From: Sabellastarte sp. h YS-2021
Lineage: Eukaryota > Annelida > Polychaeta > Sabellida > Sabellidae
DNA: 64,000 nucleotides
Assembly: GCA_964017235.1 (NCBI GenBank)
Contig: OZ024935.1
Coordinates: 3,844,001 to 3,908,000, forward strand
Direction of reading: 5' to 3'
This document shows, piece by piece, positions 9,955 to 21,745 of this stretch. Position 1 is the stretch's first letter. Each line of letters begins with the position of its first letter. A program made the translations under genes and the position numbers. Under the pieces are notes generated by a model, which did not search any database, was not told the origin of the DNA, and was given only the letters and a program-made list of their open reading frames with translations.

Positions 9955-12498
9955 ATCCCTGAACAATGCACAGGAGGAAATGAGACTGACATGTATATGA
10001 CCTGTTCCTGTAACAACACTGAAGTGAATGATATCTTGTTACATTTGCCACCTAGCTTAAAGGGGTTAAAGTTGGTATTAAACAAGTTAAAGTTTCTGTT
10101 CCCTGTACCACCAATTGACCTCACAAATATTTCACATTTAGTAAATCTTGAACACCTGCAAATAATTGGAGGATCTGTGCAAAGTGGTAATGGGCTAAAC
10201 TACAATTCCAATACATTTCAAAATTTGACCAAAGTTCAGGAGTTACGGATTAATGTAATAATTGGCAACACCGATCTAACCACAATTATGAAACAGATGA
10301 AACACTTGGAGATTATTGATTTGTCAAATACAAATCGACTGTGCATGAGCAATGTTCAGAAGCTTGTAAGGTCTCTAACCACTGCTAAGCTTAACAAGCT
10401 GGTACTCAGAAGTTTTCAGATGTCAGGAATGTCATGTTACAATAATTACCTCAACATCTCAGCCTTCTTCACCTTACAACAATCCAGGTCAATAGAGCAT
10501 TTGGATTTGAGTAGAAATAATCTAGGAGTCATTTATCCTAGCATGATAGCCATGCTTCCCAATCTGAAGACCCTTGATATATCCCATAATTATCTCCTTG
10601 CTTGGACCAATGATGCATTGTTGATAGAAATGTTACTGCATCCTACGTTGGAGGTTTTAGACATGGAAAGTCAAGGGTCAGGATACCAGACAAACTATAT
10701 GAATGGCAGAGGTGTTGTCAACAAACCTTTAAAATTTACTGAGGAATTTCCCTCAGGCAGATATGATAGGAAGACACTCTTTAGGAACTTGCTTTTTTGC
10801 ATAAATAGTAACACCTATGGTAATTTTTCAAATCTGTTCAATGATTCAATGATTCTTTGTTCCACAATAAGATGTATAGGACAAATGTCTTCTCATATTT
10901 TGGAAGGTATTCCATGTGAGGCTTTTGGAAACTTGCCAGATACTTTTGACAGTTCTTGCCCATTCTTCATAAGATTTCAAATTGCAAAGAGCTTAAAAAA
11001 TATAAGTGCTGGAAATTTAAACTGGATAAACAGACCTACCCCAAAGTTGGCCTCAAATTTATGCATGAATAAATCACCTTTGAAGGCTATCTCTGCTGGC
11101 CAGAATGGAAACTGGATTAAGAACCATTTTATATATGGGTTAATAGAAAAAGTAACTGTCCCTGCTGCTTTAAAAAATTTAGAGGAGTTGGATTTAAGCC
11201 AAAATGATCTTGATTCCTTCCCAAAGTGGACTCTTAAAAGCCTCCACACATTAAACTTGGCACATAATCACATAAAGTCTTCCAATACAAGTGTTTGCAT
11301 GAAATATCCTAACCTAAAAAATCTTACATTATCATGGAACAACATCTCAGGCCTAGATGGAGAATGGCTTGGTGAATGCATTTTTTTGAAAGACTTAGAC
11401 CTGAGCCACAACTCTCTCAATCTGACTAGAAACCCACTAAGTATTGTGAATAATACTAAACTGATAAATATCAATTTAAATGGAAATGAAATAAACACTT
11501 TACCAAAACTGTTTACAGAACAACTAGAAGCTATTGCTAGATATCAAGATCAAAACCATGTAAAAGATAAGCTAAGAATAACATTCAGTGAGAACAACTT
11601 GTTATGTCTGTGCAATGCTGACACAATTTCATTTTTAATCTGGTTCCAGTCAGCCTCTATTATTATCCCAGACAATAGCAGCTACTTGTGTTCTAGCTCA
11701 CATGGTAAAATGTCTCTGAATGATATAGATATTAAGAAATTCCGAAATGACTGTTTTCCATCATATAGCACAATTATTGTAGAGAGTGTTGTTTCTACAG
11801 TCAGCATTATCCTTGTTTTTGTCATACTGGCAGCCATGTACAGATATCGTTGGAGGTTACAATACAGACTTATACAGACCACGAAAACTATTGGGTGTTT
11901 TGCTAAAGGTATTAAAGATTCATATTTCCACAATGATGTCGACTGTGATGAAAAAATCAAATATGATGCCTTTGTTTCTTATTGTGCAGATGATCGATTT
12001 TGGGTGCATGATTGCTTGATGAAAACACTTGAAAGTAGCCAGTATGGTCTGAAGCTGTGCATACATTACAGGGACTTTCCTCTGGGTGAAGACATTTCAA
12101 CAGTTATCATTCGATCAATTCGACAAAGCAGAAAGCTGATTATTGTCCTTAGTGAGCAATCATTAGGGCGGCCATGGTGCCAGTTTGAATTTCAAGTAGC
12201 TCTATCTGAAGCAATCAAGCGTCAAATTAAATTAGCTGTTATCAAACTAGGTCAGTTCAAGGTTGAAGAAGTTGATGACAGCAGTGTTGCCTGGGTGTTG
12301 GATAACCATACCTATCTAGAATGGCATGAGAATGAAAATGCCCAGAAGGTGTTCTGGTTTAAGCTGCTGAGGTACGTGAACAATGACACTGAAGGGCCCT
12401 GCTGTTGTTTTGGTTCTAGGTCTCTGAGAAGTGATGATATCACTGCTTTTGCAGAAAATAATGAAAATGATGAAGATATGCTTGGTCTGTTAGAGTAA
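9955..12498 (+). CDS. Toll-like receptor, exon 2 (LRR ectodomain, TM, TIR)
   Basis: A cell-surface or endosomal pattern-recognition receptor; family members dimerise on ligand and signal through MyD88-type adaptors to NF-kB. Numbering in the 882-aa model: an N-terminal cysteine cluster (C...CSC) near 40-55, leucine-rich repeats to about 575 (clear units LEELDLSQNDL, LHTLNLAHNHI, LKDLDLSHNSL, LININLNGNEI), one C-terminal cysteine cap (LLCLCNADTISFLIWF, then two more Cys) at about 582-638, a TM helix at about 642-664, and a TIR domain at 702-848. TIR box 1 is YDAFVSY (705), box 2 RDFPLGED (741), box 3 FW (835). A single C-terminal cysteine cap marks a single-cysteine-cluster TLR. The middle of the ectodomain (about 270-410) has weak LRRs. 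The exon starts after the acceptor at 9954; an internal Met at 9991 lies after the first cysteine and is not the real start. The frame is intact with no stops. Orthology to a named vertebrate TLR cannot be claimed. Confidence 0.95.
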   Translation: MPEQCTGGNETDMYMTCSCNNTEVNDILLHLPPSLKGLKLVLNKLKFLFPVPPIDLTNISHLVNLEHLQIIGGSVQSGNGLNYNSNTFQNLTKVQELRINVIIGNTDLTTIMKQMKHLEIIDLSNTNRLCMSNVQKLVRSLTTAKLNKLVLRSFQMSGMSCYNNYLNISAFFTLQQSRSIEHLDLSRNNLGVIYPSMIAMLPNLKTLDISHNYLLAWTNDALLIEMLLHPTLEVLDMESQGSGYQTNYMNGRGVVNKPLKFTEEFPSGRYDRKTLFRNLLFCINSNTYGNFSNLFNDSMILCSTIRCIGQMSSHILEGIPCEAFGNLPDTFDSSCPFFIRFQIAKSLKNISAGNLNWINRPTPKLASNLCMNKSPLKAISAGQNGNWIKNHFIYGLIEKVTVPAALKNLEELDLSQNDLDSFPKWTLKSLHTLNLAHNHIKSSNTSVCMKYPNLKNLTLSWNNISGLDGEWLGECIFLKDLDLSHNSLNLTRNPLSIVNNTKLININLNGNEINTLPKLFTEQLEAIARYQDQNHVKDKLRITFSENNLLCLCNADTISFLIWFQSASIIIPDNSSYLCSSSHGKMSLNDIDIKKFRNDCFPSYSTIIVESVVSTVSIILVFVILAAMYRYRWRLQYRLIQTTKTIGCFAKGIKDSYFHNDVDCDEKIKYDAFVSYCADDRFWVHDCLMKTLESSQYGLKLCIHYRDFPLGEDISTVIIRSIRQSRKLIIVLSEQSLGRPWCQFEFQVALSEAIKRQIKLAVIKLGQFKVEEVDDSSVAWVLDNHTYLEWHENENAQKVFWFKLLRYVNNDTEGPCCCFGSRSLRSDDITAFAENNENDEDMLGLLE

Positions 12499-14030
12499 AT
12501 TTTAATTTTAGTTCTTGAGCAACTAAAATAGTATACGTTTCAGTAGAGTAGCAGTTGTCTCAACAGTGTGAATGCTGAACCATTGTATTATTATACTTTG
12601 AATTTTATTGTGGGAGAAAGTGAAAAGTACAAGTAATACCTAAAACCCAGTTAATTTTTTAAAATTGCTCCAGCAATTTTCATAGTACTCTTAAGCAGAA
12701 GTATGCCCTATTGGAGTGCTCCTGTTATAATCATGCATTATAAACTTAACATTTGTTATAATTACCTGTTTTAGACTCACCTATTAACGAATTATGAAGA
12801 ATTACTTTCCTTAAAATAGCGCTCACCACAATGCTGAATTCAAGCAGTGAAATTTGTTTCATTAAAATTTCTTATCATGAGATATTTACTCAAGTTGTGC
12901 TCAGAATCACCACTGGTGAAAATAACTTCATCACTTACACATGTTTGACCATCTACTTTGTTCCCATTACTCCAACCTACATCCTGGTTGGTAGTTTGTA
13001 ATAAACTTACTTGAGTTCCTTTATAACAGGTAAACCGTAATATAGTTCAATGTTACACTCACACTGTATGCTTTCTCCGTGTGTCATGTCATGTGCATTT
13101 ATTTGATGCATATGTGCATTGTATTTCCTTTTATCTGGTATACCTTCTTGAGCAACTTTATATTTGCATTGTTGCATTTAAGATACAGCCCTATATGTGC
13201 ATATTAATTAATTGATGTAGTATTTACATATTTGATTAGTGTCAGTTAATTATAAAGTTTATATATCTATGTTGAGGAATTATCTTAGGCACTGGCAGCA
13301 ATCGACTTTGTCAGCGCATTATAATTCTGTTATTTGATTTCCATGGTATAATTTGCAATTTTTCTCATTTATATTCACTCTGCTTGACAAATAGCTTAAT
13401 GTTTTATGTTGTCATATTAAAGCTTTATGGTAAAAATCTGTTTATTTTGACCATCCAGTCAAAAGTACTATCAAAACTGTGTTTTGATTTCCATCTTTGG
13501 AACTTTGTTTTACATGCATATATGTTCAGTTCCATTACCATTGTACATTCTTTAGTCATACAAGGATCCGATAATGATGCTCTAGAAATCCAATGATCAT
13601 CATTTTCTTATATTTTTCTCATAGGATGAGTGGTATACTATATGTATAGTTCCTCATCCACATAAACCCATGTTCTAGTATTTTTATTACAAGAGTACTT
13701 TGTGTTTACATTATGAGATAGTCAATTTATATATTCAAGTATCATGTATATAATGCACACATGTAGCAACATTGTATATATCTTTTGTTATAATTGATAT
13801 TTAGCTTGGTCTGTACTTGGGCTGTCGGGATGAGTCAAGTAGTGTTTTGAGTCCTGCAGGAAAGGAGACATTGAGCTGATCATAAATATACCAAAGAAAG
13901 CAATTCATGTCATTATTAAGCTCCGTATGGTAGATAAATATTACCTAATTTGTATTCTTATTGTAACTAATGCATACATAGTTTTAAAATAGCAATGCAT
14001 GCCAACTATTCTAAAAAGAATAAAAAATCT
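12499..14030 (+). other. TLR 3' UTR and downstream flank
   Basis: Very AT-rich, with no second gene. AATAAA motifs at about 13000 and near 14020 are candidate poly(A) signals; which is used cannot be told. A small imperfect hairpin lies around 13630-13655 (GGATGAG...CTCATCC). Confidence 0.45.
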
Positions 14031-15120
14031 TCATACATCAGGGCCTTTGCCCAGTCATTTTGCTATCCGTTCCCCTTTGGTCAGATTTTCCTCAGCAGCC
14101 TCATAGTGATACTTTCAGTCTCAATTTCTCCTATGTTTACTGGACCAACAAAAGGGTTTTTGTAACCTGCAAGTTTATGTTTTTCTCATTTTGTATCCTT
14201 AAATAGCATGTTCCTTGCTTTAGCTTTATCAAAAATTCCTCTGTGATCGGATTGTAATTCACATTTTAAATCAAATGTGCAAGTATATTTTATTTGAATC
14301 ATAATTTTGTAAAATCAAATTAAAGAATTTCTAGGATATTTCAAAAGTTAGCAATGTAGACACAATATAACAACAAAAGAAATAAGTTCCACTAGATCAA
14401 ATTTTACCCTTCTACTGGCCAAGAGATTTAGAGGCTACATTAAATAAAAACATGCTAAAACATCCACCCTGGCTGTCATCAATAGTCAAATGTAAAATCT
14501 TGTCAGAAATTTCAGCAGTGAAATGAAAATTCGCAAATAATGATGAAAACGGAAGTTGCTACTGAAAATTGGACATCATATTCTATATGGAATGCTAAAT
14601 GGTATGTCGTATTTTTACTCATGAGAAACATGAAGGTTTAAAAAGAGTAATTGATTAAATTTAAATCAGGAATATTTGCAAAATATAAAATGAAACAATT
14701 TCATATGTTTAATTAAAACATAAAAGCAGAGATATAAGTCATACGACTAGAATATGTTTTAATTAAGCATAGGGGATACATTACAAAATATGAAAGAATG
14801 CAGACAGCAAAAAAGTATACAAATCTGAAGAGTCAGCAATGTGTCAAAGAAACACTGAATTGTTTATGAAATTATTTATTAATTGTAAAATATGACAAGA
14901 ATAGTTGAAACATATGATAATAAATTCATTTAACAAAAACTGCAGAAATGAATAAAAAAGGTTCCGAGTGTTTCATTTCTTTTACCTCACCTAAAAGGTC
15001 CAAAGGTCCACCCCCTACCATAACAAAAGGACATGACAAATGTTACAGTACCATGTCCTCTCCACAGACTTCATCTACTAGGGATATCCCATGAAACACA
15101 AATAATCATGAGTTGATCCC
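14031..15120. other. Intergenic, nothing recognised
   Basis: No frame, RNA or repeat could be supported. Slightly GC-richer sequence occurs at 14040-14160 without recognisable content. Confidence 0.35.
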
Positions 15121-15440
15121 ATAAGGTTCAACAAGAGCCCCCAGAGTGCAGGCCTTCAGAAAGGTATGTATAGTTTACATCAGAACCTTATCTCCCGTTT
15201 CTAAAGCAAAACTGATCACAAATAAGTAATTGGGAAAATCCGAATTGTGGATATTTTTGGTATCCAATTCACTCTCAATATATAATTGGAAACTAAGCTG
15301 GACAAAAACTCATCTTCTCATTCTTTTCACGAAGGTCCAAACAGTAATGTTTGCATAATCCTGCTAACAAACAGACAGACAAGCGATTGGAAATTTAAAA
15401 TCTCTTTGTCGGAGATAATTACCACCCTAAGTAGCCAAGC
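15121..15440 (+). repeat. Dispersed repeat D, diverged copy
   Basis: It begins CAACAAGAGCCCCCAGAGTG and later shows the family's internal block (ATTTTTGGTATCCAATTCAC, CATCTTCTCATTC, TTTTCACGAAGGTCC) and the AACAAACAGACAGACAAGCG tail. Same family as 47343-47860 and 21505-21740. Confidence 0.55.
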
Positions 15441-15778
15441 ATTCGGTTAGTGCCATACCAAGAAAAATCCCCGTCACCCAATACTTCAGCCGGATAGGTC
15501 CGTCCTTAGATGACTTACTAGAGTGTAACAGATTTCCTGGTGATACAGATGTGTGGTCAAATATGACTGGCAACAAATGTTCAGTTATGGTCTTTTCTGA
15601 TCATATATTAGCTAAATATAGAGGAATACAGAATCTGCATGTATGTCTCAGCTTCATGTCAGTTTCATGGGGATTTTTACACAAAGTTTTACTGAGCACA
15701 CCAAAATTCTCTTTCAAACTTCATTTTGTACAGTTTGCATCTGTACCACATACCAAGTTGAGCAGAACCTGGACGTAA

Positions 15779-16429
15779 TGCCCCTGTTCCACCACACAAC
15801 TAAGGCTCCCAATTAAGGTATTTTGGGGATCTGTTTTGGGGAAATGTGGAGTCCCAGACAATCTGCTTGAATCTGTTTGGATCTGTTGGGGTCTGTTTAA
15901 AAATCAAACATGTTTGACATTTTTCACGACTGTAACCGATCCTCATTTGCCCCTAACTACAAATATTCCAGTCTCATACTTCCTGAGACCTCCTCAGACC
16001 CAAATTTACACAATCTTGGGTTGTCTGAGGTCGGCTTTGTATTAGTCCCAGTAGTTCTGGACATAATCCCAGATCTATCCCCTACCCCCTATGCAAAAGA
16101 AAAAAAATCGGCCATAGCTGTCTGAGGAAATCTTTTATTAGTCCCAGGAAGGCTGAGGAAGTCTCAGACCAGTCTGAGACCCAGTTGGTATGTCCCAGAC
16201 AGGATCGGTGTTGAATCCTATCACAATCGTGGTTTAATCGCCTCTTAGTCGTGGAATGATTGTGAGTTGTCTGAGAAGGTCTGAGGCTTCCTGGGACAAT
16301 CTGGATTTGATCCCAGACCTGGATCAGGATTCCATTGCCCCACCCATTATTCATGTTTTTATCACCGACTCTCAAGGATTAAGGGTCCCAGGAAGAATCG
16401 GGGCTTAATCCTTTGGTGGAACAGGGGCA
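15779..16429. mobile_element. 651-bp MITE with TGCCCCTGTTCCACC termini, TAA target duplication
   Basis: The left end TGCCCCTGTTCCACCAC and the right end GGTGGAACAGGGGCA are perfect inverted repeats for 15 bp. TAA flanks both ends (15776-15778 and 16430-16432). The 3-bp TWA duplication points to PIF/Harbinger. The interior carries alternating TCCCAGAC / GTCTGAGG motifs. Its end resembles that of the 28763-30480 element (TGCAGGTGTTCCACTGG). Confidence 0.85.
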
Positions 16430-17031
16430 TAAGGAAAATCCACCTCCTAAAAACTTGGCCCCTGAAACCTTGGCTCCCAATGGAACCCAAACAGTAAATG
16501 TAATGCAATAACAGTATCTTAATAGCTCTTAATGCCCATCATATGGCAGAATTTAAGGTTGACATTTATCTATGAATAGTTCTTCCGTCAAGCACGCATT
16601 TTTATTCACAACAAATAATGAGGATTATGATCTTATGTTTGATTCATAATAATATAAATAATAATTACAATTGATTTTCCTTTTTCCTGTCCTTATTGTT
16701 CTGTAAATGGACCTTGAATCTGGGTAGTGCATGTTTGAAAATAAGCGGTCCCAAAAGGGGTGCTGCCCACTCTTCATCCCTCCTGCCTGTATGCTTTAAT
16801 ACATCATGTGAAAGGATGTAACAACTATTTCAAACATTTAAAGTAATTCAAAATGTGCTGCAAATGTTGTCTTTGTTGTGTCAAACATGTCCGTCTTGAA
16901 TGCATATCCTGACTTACTTAAGCTTATTGCAACCAGCAGATACAACTGAAAAACAAAATGTGTTGAATTACAAATGAGCCCCAATGAGTTATATATTTTT
17001 GAAATTGTATATAGCTCACTAGGGAAGCATA

Positions 17032-17264
17032 ATTTTTTTTATTTGGGGTTTTATGTTGCTTTCAACACTGTATGGGTCATATCACGACGGGTTGTTGGAA
17101 TTGGAGAGGAAACCGGTACATACAGTTCGTTAGGATTCTGTACTGTAAACTGCCGACCAACGGCAAACAACTACCAGCTTTCCCACTTGAGGCCATGACA
17201 GGGATCGAACCCCAGCCTCAGAGGTGGGAGGCGAGAGTGTTACCACTCTGCCACCGTGGCCCCT
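17032..17264 (-). mobile_element. tRNA-derived SINE-A, copy 1
   Basis: On the minus strand it starts GGGGCCACGGTGGCAGAGTG (box A) with GGTTCGATCCC (box B) about 50 bp on, then a constant body (AAGTGGGAAAGCTGGTAGTT, TGTATGTACCGGTTTCC) and an AAATAAA-type tail. Target duplications CTAGGGAAGCATA lie at 17019-17031 and 17265-17277. Eight copies occur in this window. Confidence 0.92.
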
Positions 17265-17399
17265 CTAGGGAAGCATAGAATGACATAAAGTGGGCTTTAT
17301 ATCTTATAGGGTTGTACAACTTTATGAAACATGGCCTAAGAGAGTCTGTAAAATTATTCCATTAGCAGTTCAGAAGATAACATAATAGATATGCAATGT

Positions 17400-18060
17400 A
17401 TCAAACAAAATGGGCAATTCTTTCAAGATGTTCAGTCAGCTGCACGGTGATAAAGTCATAAAAACAAAAGTAGCAGAGAAATGGTTGTCATGGCAACAGT
17501 TCTCCCTTAGATATCCAAAAAGATCTGTCGGCTTTGGATATTTTTATGATACACCTATTGATCTAATTTTGTGGAAATTTGTTCAAGGGATCAGTCTGTG
17601 GCAACAAAGTCCCAAAACCAGACTATTAAAAATAGTTTCTATGACAACAGCCTTTATTTTATACCCTAAACTTAAAGAGGAAATGATTCATTCAGGGTAC
17701 ATAAATGGAGTCAAACTCTGGCAATGGGTTAATTCTGTACAAATAAATCCATAACAAAATAAGTTAAATAAAAATAATTGTCATGGCAACAGTATTCACT
17801 GGGACATTGCCAATACCTAATCACTTATATCTTTCTTTGGGGTACGGATTTCCACAAATTTGGCAATCTGTCAGGTGGTATAGTCTATTGCTCAAACCCC
17901 AAAAGTTGTAGATCTCTTTGGGATACACCTTTTTACCAAATTTAGTAAAATTGGATGAAGTGGTTCAAAAGTTATCAATCTGCTTTTTTTATGATGGATG
18001 GACAGACGGATAAACAAAAATTAATGCCCCCCACTTTCTGTTGAAGTAAAAGCAGGAGAC
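17400..18060. repeat. Dispersed repeat with RFX-like X-box motifs
   Basis: GTTGTCATGGCAAC at 17484-17497 and ATTGTCATGGCAAC at 17776-17789 head two diverged sub-blocks of about 290 bp that share a TTTGTGGAAATTTGTTC / TTTCCACAAATTTGG-like segment. The block ends with ATGGATGGACAGACGGATA. This is typical of interspersed repeats of marine invertebrates. The 114-codon frame over it (17410-17754) has no protein signature. Confidence 0.45.
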
Positions 18061-19105
18061 AAAACTGCTAGATTATATTACAACTTTAATTAATTTTATC
18101 AGTACGACAAAACTTTTCAAGGCTGAAAAATTCCAATCAAATTTCTTGAAACTGAAATTGAATCAAAGCCCTTTTAAAAACAATCAGCATCAATAAACTA
18201 TCTCTCTTGTTGGTTCCCGATATCCAATTTTTAAATGATTCCCAGTTCTTATTCCCTGTAGCAATACAGTTAATCATTGATTGGCATAAAGCTACAGACA
18301 GCTGGCCATTGACTTGGTAACAGTTTGGAGCTTCCAATATTAACTATTTTATCTAAATTTTAAATGGCTAGATGCTTTGTACTGGCAACTTGACACTTTA
18401 GCGCAAGCTACCTGTGTATCTGTGTGTAGATATTGTGCGACACAGTGGTAGTTGTTATCTGATAAGGTTTTCAAGGTAACTGATAGTAACGCCCGTGTGG
18501 TGATCATAAGTATTGGCAAACATTGTCCATGATAACTACAATGCGTTATCATAAATGTCTTATCGTTTGTATAACTAGGCCAAATTCATGTAATTTATCA
18601 AAAGTATGTATACCATATATATATTGTGATATAACGACATATCTGTAGCTACTAAATTTGTATTCTTCTTATACCCCTGTTCACTATTCCAGAAGATACA
18701 GTTGTTTAAGATACAGTTGTTTACATTTTCATTCAAGAGAGATTCTCTTCTGGAGTGTGCTGGAACATTCCTCAAAATTTGGTGGTGAATCCATTGCATT
18801 TGTCGAATTTTGGTTCATCACACAATTTTGAAAAATCCATTCTTACTTGATTCTCTTGCCTTTCCTTTGCAAATCTTTGTTACATCTTTGTTAAATCTTT
18901 TTTTTACTTTTTTTTTCATTCCAGATCAATGAGAGGCAAATGAAGAGAACAGGAAGTATTTTTCTTACAGAAAGTCATGAAACGTATATAAATTTATCAA
19001 AAGCAACAGTGAATATGTAAAGTGTCAATTGTTTAGAATGTGATTTAGCATGAGCTTTAAATAAAATACAATATAGAGTATTTATTTGTCTTTATACTGC
19101 AGGCT
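18061..19105. other. Intergenic, nothing recognised
   Basis: AT-rich; small frames only. T-runs near 18895-18915. No feature supported. Confidence 0.35.
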
Positions 19106-19111
19106 TTACGC

Positions 19112-19397
19112 TGCCAAAACTATTTTTTGTATACAAGTTGTATACATGACTTAGTATCTCGTACACACAATGAAGTATATTGTATAAGGTTGCATCTACA
19201 AATTAGTATCTTGTATATACAAGTTAATAAACAATTGTCAACTCGTATATACAAGATAATAATTAGTATATGGTATTCTTATAGAATATATATTAAGTCG
19301 ATTACACAACATACTAAGTTGAATATACAATATACTAAGTCTAAGATACTTAGATACTTAGTTGTATATATAACTTAGAAAAAATATATTTTGGCAC
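19112..19397. mobile_element. Foldback element with repeated ACTTAGTAT / ATACTAAGT motifs
   Basis: The ends TGCCAAAACTATTTTTTG and its approximate inverse AAAAATATATTTTGGCA bracket a 286-bp, almost purely AT interior. There GTATACAAG, CTTGTATATACAAG, ATACTAAGT and ACTTAGTAT recur in both orientations, so the single strand could fold extensively. A MITE or foldback is the likely class; no clean target duplication was found. Confidence 0.55.
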
Positions 19398-20324
19398 TTC
19401 AGAGCTTCCAGAGTAGTCATAATTTTCCGGTGAATTAGTTATACATAGTGCTTGGTAGTTAATAAGTTTTTATTAATTTAGTTCTTTACCCAAATACAAA
19501 AACAAACAGTATAAAACATAATAAAACATATGTGTACATAAAAAAGAAACTGAGGAAAACAATGTATTGTATTACAAGTCATACCTATTATGTAAAAAAA
19601 AACACAAATAACAAAATGAAACACACTGATCATGACAGGTTTTAGAGTGAAAAAATTTGGAAAAACATTCATTGAATATACTGAAAAGATAGTCTATTTA
19701 CTGTATCTGATAAAACACAATTTAACTATGTTACCCACATTCATTTATCATTTTCCGTAAGGAGAATAGACCCACTGTGGTTGATAAATGTAGACACTGA
19801 TCCCCTGCTTTCCACCATTAAACTGGGGCAGATTTTGATACACTTATTTGGGGATTTCTGGTGGCGTTAGTAGAATATACAATTATCAATGAATTAGCTA
19901 CAATTATATATTAGGCTGCTGTGAAAACTCTTCTGCGACAAACTATTAAGGGGGTTAGATAAGGTGAGGATTAGGTAGATCATACAGAAAATTTGCTGAG
20001 ACCAAAAAAACCAATACAAAGTGTTAGTGACTACTCTGACAAAGGATCTACAACATCAAACTTGGGGTAGCAAATTTGGGGAGTTGTCAAGGCAACCTTC
20101 AAAGGTAATTAATAGCCACAATAATTTTGAACTGCACTGGGAGGGAGATGATTGATGAAGAGGACTGGAGACAACATAGGGTTAATCAAAGAGTTGCCAC
20201 AAACTTGCTAGAAATGTTTTTAGCAAGTACATTGAAACGTTACCCATTCTATTTCCTTGGGTATCAGTCCATCTTGATATTTGATTAGTTATAGAAATAT
20301 TAACAAAATATTGATATTGATTTT

Positions 20325-20605
20325 AAGCGCAAGCCTTGATAGAGCTCGCGCTTCTGGAGATTAGGTTTGATTTTTTTTTGTCTCCGGACTTTCATGAATT
20401 GTGGTGCAGCATGATGAGTATTTGTCTGCTCACTGAAGTTAAGCGGCAATGGGCTACGTAGGTACTTGGGATGGGTGACCATCTGAGTTCTAGACAAGCT
20501 ATGGGATGTGTCTGAGATGGAATTTCTTTGTGTCACCAGACTTTCGTAAATTCTAGTGCACTATTCGTGTTTCTGGTGAACTAGTGCTCGCGCTATGGGA
20601 CCAAA
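20325..20605 (+). mobile_element. 5S-rRNA-derived SINE, copy 1
   Basis: The central part reads CACTGAAGTTAAGCGGCAAT, GGGCTACG, then TTGGGATGGGTGACC. These match the 5S gene internal promoter (box A AAGTTAAGC, intermediate element and box C GGATGGGTGACC) in the right order and spacing. Only the middle to 3' half of a 5S gene is present, and it is wedged between GACTTTCATGAATTGTGG and its near-repeat GACTTTCGTAAATTCTAG. That arrangement fits a SINE3-type element transcribed by Pol III, not a functional 5S gene. Further copies: 47900-48110 and a fragment at 50860-50940. Confidence 0.8.
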
Positions 20606-21500
20606 ACACCTTTTGACCTCTTTTAAACTGCTAATACTAAGCGGCGGTAAAACCAAAACAATATGTATATATATTTGCCTTTATATGTACTGGCTAATAA
20701 AAACATCTCTACTGTTTTCCGGATTTCCAATTAATTTATCAAGTAAATTCACACTTAAGGGAGCACCATAAACATGTTGACAGAATAACCCTACTGACTT
20801 AGTTAACTGGAATGTATGTTTACATGCATATGTGCTTGTAAACTGATGTTAACATGACTCACTTTGAGAATGTATACTGAAATGTAGTATCACGAAGTCA
20901 ATGTAGCTTATAGCACGTGTAAGTGATATCTCAGTAATATGATATCATAAGGGTTAGTATATTTTAGTAATTTTAGTGATTACATGCATGGGTTATTCTT
21001 ACAACATATACAACTACTACCTTTGGTATACTTTCAAATGATTATGTAGGTTACAAAATCTATAAATTGTAAAAAAATTAGCACAAGTTAACAATCTAAA
21101 ATAATACAAAATTATATTCCACAATTAGTGGTAGTTATAGGACCCAGAGAATTTCCAAATCTTTTCTCAACTGGGACACTGGGGTTAGGATTTTTGCACT
21201 TTATTGCCTCAAATATTTTGAAAAAAAATTCTCAAGTATTACTCATCTTAACTGAGAAATTATTTTACTATTGCTTAGACAAATATAAATTAGAAATAGT
21301 TTACATGAGAATAGTTTTACCGAAATGAAACTTTTCATTCTAAAGCGCTTAACATTTAGATACTTAGCAGATACTTAGTAGAAGGGTGAAGTTTCAAAAC
21401 TACATTTTAACGCCATTGTGGCAAAAAAATCTTATGTCTTGTCCTTAGATTTTAGTGTCAGGAAAGGCATAATATAAAGAGTATATTCAATAATAATGAT
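20606..21500. other. Intergenic, nothing recognised
   Basis: AT-rich, short frames only, no repeat recognised within the window. Confidence 0.35.
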
Positions 21501-21745
21501 ATGCAAGAGAATACGAAGAGTGCATACCTTCGCCAAGGCACATAATAAGAAGTAAATGGGCAAAACGGGATTTTGTTTGTACCCAGACAGCAATCCAGAT
21601 CACTTCCGAAATTTAATGGGATCTAAGTTGGACGAGGACGAATCATCTCATTTTTCCAACCAGTAGTGCCTCTGCAACCCCCCGACGAAAAACTGGTCAT
21701 GAAAATAATACTTCCTTTGTGAAGGAATGAGAAGACAAATGTCAA
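21500..21745 (+). repeat. Dispersed repeat D, copy without a clear hairpin
   Basis: It shows the family order ACGAAGAGTGCATACCTTCG, CCCAGACAGCAATCCAGATC, AATTTAATGGGATCTAAGTT, ATCATCTCATTTTTCC and a final TTCCTTTGTGAAGGAATGAG. Confidence 0.55.

Noticed and set aside
9991..9993. Met at 9991 as the TLR start
   Set aside because: It would remove the signal peptide and a conserved cysteine; the frame is open back to a strong acceptor at 9954.
16082..16375. 97-codon minus-strand frame
   Set aside because: Falls entirely inside the 651-bp MITE and reflects its palindromic TCTGAG words.
17410..17754. 114-codon frame
   Set aside because: Lies in a dispersed repeat and has no protein signature.
20390..20520. 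Functional 5S rRNA gene
   Set aside because: Only the middle and 3' part of a 5S gene is recognisable, the start is replaced by unrelated sequence, and the same arrangement recurs at 47.9 kb; this is a SINE.
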